Shown one piece after another: positions 5,482 to 7,306 of a stretch of 7,306 nucleotides of DNA. The first letter of the stretch is position 1. Every line of letters starts with the position of its first letter. Made by a program: the position numbers and the translations under genes. The DNA is from Actinoplanes liguriensis (GTDB lineage Bacteria > Actinomycetota > Actinomycetes > Mycobacteriales > Micromonosporaceae). The notes beneath the pieces are model-generated. The model searched no databases. It was given only the letters and a program-made list of their open reading frames with translations, and had not been told where the DNA came from. The stretch spans positions 140,710 to 148,015 of the forward strand of contig KL571225.1 in the NCBI GenBank assembly GCA_000715855.1, in the 5' to 3' direction.

Positions 5482-6378
5482 TTACTCGGATTCGGGGGAG
5501 TTGGCCGAGGCCAGCTCGATCTGGTGGTCGATGAAGGCGAGCGTGGTCGCCTCGTCGGCCACCTCGTCCCACACCTTCGCGTACCGAGCGCTGTGCTTCG
5601 CCGTGGTGTCCCGGTCCTCGATCATCTCGTCGCCCAGCCCGGTCTCCCGGTAGAGGACCTCGCCCTCGCCGAGTGTGAGCAGGTCGAAGCTGGCGTTGTT
5701 GGTGACCGCGGCGTCGATCGAGAAGGGCACCATGCGCACGGTTATCGTGCCCTTGGCAATCAGCTCACGCAGCTCACGCAGTTGTGCGGTGAAGATCGCG
5801 GGGCCGCCGATGGTGCGCCGCAGCACCGACTCGTCCAGCATCACCAGGAAGCGCACCTCCCTGGACTCGGCCCGCCTGAGAAGCGCCTCGCGGCGCAGTT
5901 TGCGGGCCTTGATGCGGTGCTCGATCTGCTCGGGGAGCAACTCGTCCTCGAACCGGGTCATCAACGCCTTCGCATATTCCAGCGTCTGGAGCGGCCCGGG
6001 AAGGTAGTAGATCGCGTAGGACCTGATCTGTGTGGCCTCGTGCTCATACTCGATCAGCTTGCGAAGGGAGTCGGTCAGGTTCTCCCGGAACTCGGTCGAC
6101 TGGAACCAGGCCTGCCGCTGACGGGTGCGGGCGATGCGAGCGTCCGCGACCATCGCGGCGATGTGCGTCTTGTCCCGGATGCCGAGGTACGTGAGCAGCG
6201 GCTTCAAATCGTTCGGCGAGATCGACACGTCGCCGTTCTCGATTCTGATCACCTTGCTGAGCGACCACTCCATCTCCTCGGCGACCTGCATCTGGGTCAG
6301 GTCGGCCTTCTCGCGCGCCTCTCGGAGCGCGAGCCGGACGCGCCGGCGTGCGACGGTGGGTGAATCGCCCTCAGGCAT
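5482..6378 (-). CDS. XRE-family transcriptional regulator with DUF5753 domain
   Basis: A 298-residue cytoplasmic regulator of the WhiJ/Scr1 type. The helix-turn-helix lies at about 14-68: RLALREAREKADLTQMQVAEEMEWSLSKVIRIENGDVSISPNDLKPLL, with the diagnostic SKVIRIENG segment. A DUF5753 domain follows at about 100-288: YEHEATQIRSYAIYYLPGPLQTLEYAKALM, FLVMLDESVLRRTIGG, TVRMVPFSIDAA, LYRETGLGDEM, KVWDEVADEA. In Streptomyces such regulators control development and are generally encoded beside DUF397 proteins, often with one modulating the other. Here no DUF397 gene is adjacent; the only ones are at 2766-3362 beside a dead paralogue. The ATG at 6378 is chosen because GAAGGA precedes it and the relic starts at the matching position; a frame start at 6435 has neither. 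The leader holds a hairpin (6406-6430) and the conserved motif, which suggests autoregulation. Confidence 0.92.
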   Translation of the reverse strand: MPEGDSPTVARRRVRLALREAREKADLTQMQVAEEMEWSLSKVIRIENGDVSISPNDLKPLLTYLGIRDKTHIAAMVADARIARTRQRQAWFQSTEFRENLTDSLRKLIEYEHEATQIRSYAIYYLPGPLQTLEYAKALMTRFEDELLPEQIEHRIKARKLRREALLRRAESREVRFLVMLDESVLRRTIGGPAIFTAQLRELRELIAKGTITVRMVPFSIDAAVTNNASFDLLTLGEGEVLYRETGLGDEMIEDRDTTAKHSARYAKVWDEVADEATTLAFIDHQIELASANSPESE

Positions 6379-6405
6379 GTTTCCTTCAACGTCAGATCGT
6401 CGGTT

Positions 6406-6430
6406 CCTCGGCGAGCGGGCGCCCGCGAGG
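6406..6430 (-). promoter_or_regulatory. Leader palindrome of the XRE regulator
   Basis: CCTCG (6406-6410) faces CGAGG (6426-6430), and GCGGGC (6415-6420) is followed directly by GCCCGC (6421-6426), a perfect 12-bp palindrome. It occupies the same place between motif and start codon as the 34-bp palindrome of the relic, and both have CCTCGC...GCGAGG-type arms. It could be a regulator-binding site or an mRNA hairpin. Confidence 0.4.
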
Positions 6431-6437
6431 GTCAACC

Positions 6438-6459
6438 CCTATTACTGTCCTATCAGAAC
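6438..6459 (-). promoter_or_regulatory. Conserved upstream motif, right copy
   Basis: It is identical to the motif at 3918-3939 except for one base: GTTCTGATAGGACAGTA, variable base, TAGG, read on the minus strand. It lies about 60 nt upstream of the XRE regulator's ATG. Sequence just around it differs strongly between the two copies, so this block has been selectively kept. It is either the core of a promoter shared by both loci or an operator for the regulator; TTGCGA at 6474-6469 (minus strand) is only a weak -35 candidate. Confidence 0.6.
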
Positions 6460-6576
6460 AGCTATCGCAAGCGCACGGTAGTGACAACCGCACGCCGGGT
6501 GTGGTTTAGCGGCTCCGTCCGCAATCGAACACGGGATGGGCCCTGGTTTCGCGGCACAGGCCCCAGAAATGGAACA

Positions 6577-6600
6577 GGCACCCGGTTGCCGCCGGGTGCC
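6577..6600 (-). terminator. Terminator hairpin downstream of the LysR gene
   Basis: GGCACCCGG (6577-6585) pairs perfectly with CCGGGTGCC (6592-6600) over the loop TTGCCG. It starts 13 nt after the LysR stop codon on the minus strand and is followed there by TGTTCCATTTCTGG, moderately T-rich. It would separate the LysR transcript from the XRE regulator. Confidence 0.65.
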
Positions 6601-6613
6601 GAACTGCTCCCCG

Positions 6614-7289
6614 CTACGCTTCCGCCCGCGTAGCTCTGAGAACCAAGTCAAGCACGCCATCCGGCTGTCCGCCAGCAGACAGAGTGCCATGCTGCAGGTT
6701 GCCTGACGGCAGTTCCCCGATCGAGGCGGCCACATCGCCACAGATGCGGACGAAAGCCGCCACCGCGGGGGAGCGGCTGCCCTGGGGCCAGGCCACCATC
6801 AGGGTGCTCGGCGCGAGGTCACGCACCGGGCGGTAGGCGATCGTCGGCCGCTGGTGCCGGCGTGCCACCGAGACCGGCGTGAACAGCACCATGCTACCGA
6901 TCTCGATCAGGTTGAAGATCTGTGCCAGGTCCAGCTGCCGGGCCGGGATCGTGTCGCCGCCGCCGGGGAGGTCGGCCGGCGCGCCGTTCGGCAGGGTGCG
7001 ACCGGCGAAGTCGGCCAGACACAGCTCGGTGTGTGCGGCGAGCGGATCGTTCGCCGGCAGCGCGGCCAGTCTCGGCTCGGTCAGCAGGGACTCGGAGTCC
7101 AGGCCGTGCTCGTCGAACGGGCCCGGCATCAGCGCCACGTCCGCCCGCCCGTCGCGCAGCGAGGCCACCTGGTCGCCACGGCCGCCGAGCAGCACCTCGA
7201 CCGGGAGCGCGGCCGGATCCCGCCGGAACTCCTCGAGGATCCGGGGCAGCATGCCGGCGTCGTAGTCCGCCTTGAGGGCCACGCGCAGC
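6614..7289 (-). CDS. LysR-type transcriptional regulator, C-terminal part (truncated at contig end)
   Basis: About 225 residues of the periplasmic-binding-protein-like effector domain of a LysR-type regulator: LRVALKADYDAGMLPRILEEF (first beta strand and helix), VEVLLGGRGDQVASLRDGRADVALMPGP (the typical GxxxQxxxLxxGxxDVAL block), ESLLTEPRLAALPANDPLAA, and the late IEIGSMVLFTPVSVARRH and VRDLAPSTLMVAWPQGSRSPAVAAFV. It would bind a small co-inducer and control nearby or divergent genes. The N-terminal winged HTH (about 90 residues) lies beyond the contig end, so target and start cannot be seen. Codons reading MCIRDR at the extreme end are adapter sequence, not protein. A decayed copy of its 3' end and its terminator is present at 4602-4735. 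Confidence 0.9.
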
Positions 7290-7306
7290 CTGTCTCTTAT
7301 ACACAT
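7290..7306. other. Tn5/Nextera mosaic-end adapter residue (sequencing artefact)
   Basis: CTGTCTCTTATACACAT is the mosaic-end sequence of Tn5-based library kits, reading into the contig end. It gives the well-known false N-termini MCIRDR and MYKRQ in two minus frames. It is not part of the genome. Confidence 0.97.

Noticed and set aside
5524..6363. 279-residue plus-strand frame opposite the XRE regulator
   Set aside because: Antisense shadow; the minus strand carries complete HTH and DUF5753 domains.

Overview
The window is about 7.3 kb of high-G+C DNA from an actinomycete. The codon use (G/C at third positions), DUF397 proteins, an XRE/DUF5753 regulator, DUF6226, DUF6232 and DUF2231 proteins, and leaderless-type starts all fit that group. 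A Micromonosporaceae-like genome (Actinoplanes relatives) is my best guess, but it is inference. The right edge is a real contig end: the last 17 bases are the Tn5/Nextera mosaic-end adapter, so the final gene is truncated there and carries artefactual bases.

Layout. (1) 1-988, minus: an MFS transporter, cut by the left edge and broken near its N-terminus by a small deletion with a frame change. (2) 1028 onward, plus: a divergent FAD-dependent geranylgeranyl-reductase-family oxidoreductase. Its recognisable homology stops near 2150, but the frame stays open to 2617, on top of the opposite-strand DUF6226 gene. The 39-bp gap between these two divergent starts has a TANNNT box exactly 7 nt before each start. 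(3) 2191-3362, minus: DUF6226 protein and two related DUF397 small proteins, with an AT-rich spacer (3000-3130) holding two terminator-like hairpins. (4) 3398-3939: an internally deleted relic of an XRE/DUF5753 regulator whose stop overlaps an ATG of the first DUF397 frame, with several strong palindromes and an upstream conserved motif. (5) 4010-4456, minus: DUF6232 membrane protein. (6) 4457-4866: no intact gene, but a strong hairpin and a decayed 3' end of a LysR-type gene. (7) 4867-5325, plus: DUF2231 membrane protein, followed by a run of degenerate 34-bp tandem repeats. (8) 5482-6378, minus: an intact XRE/DUF5753 regulator with the same upstream motif. (9) 6577-7289, minus: terminator hairpin and C-terminal effector domain of a LysR-type regulator.

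The most interesting structure is that items 8-9 and items 4-6 look like two copies of one module: XRE regulator, 22-bp upstream motif, terminator hairpin, LysR 3' end, all in the same order and orientation. The right copy is intact. In the left copy both regulators are decayed and a DUF6232 gene sits between motif and hairpin. The left copy keeps the DUF397 genes that normally accompany this regulator class, while the intact regulator has none beside it, so the surviving regulator may act in trans on the left locus through the shared motif. That functional link is inference; the duplication itself is visible in the sequence.
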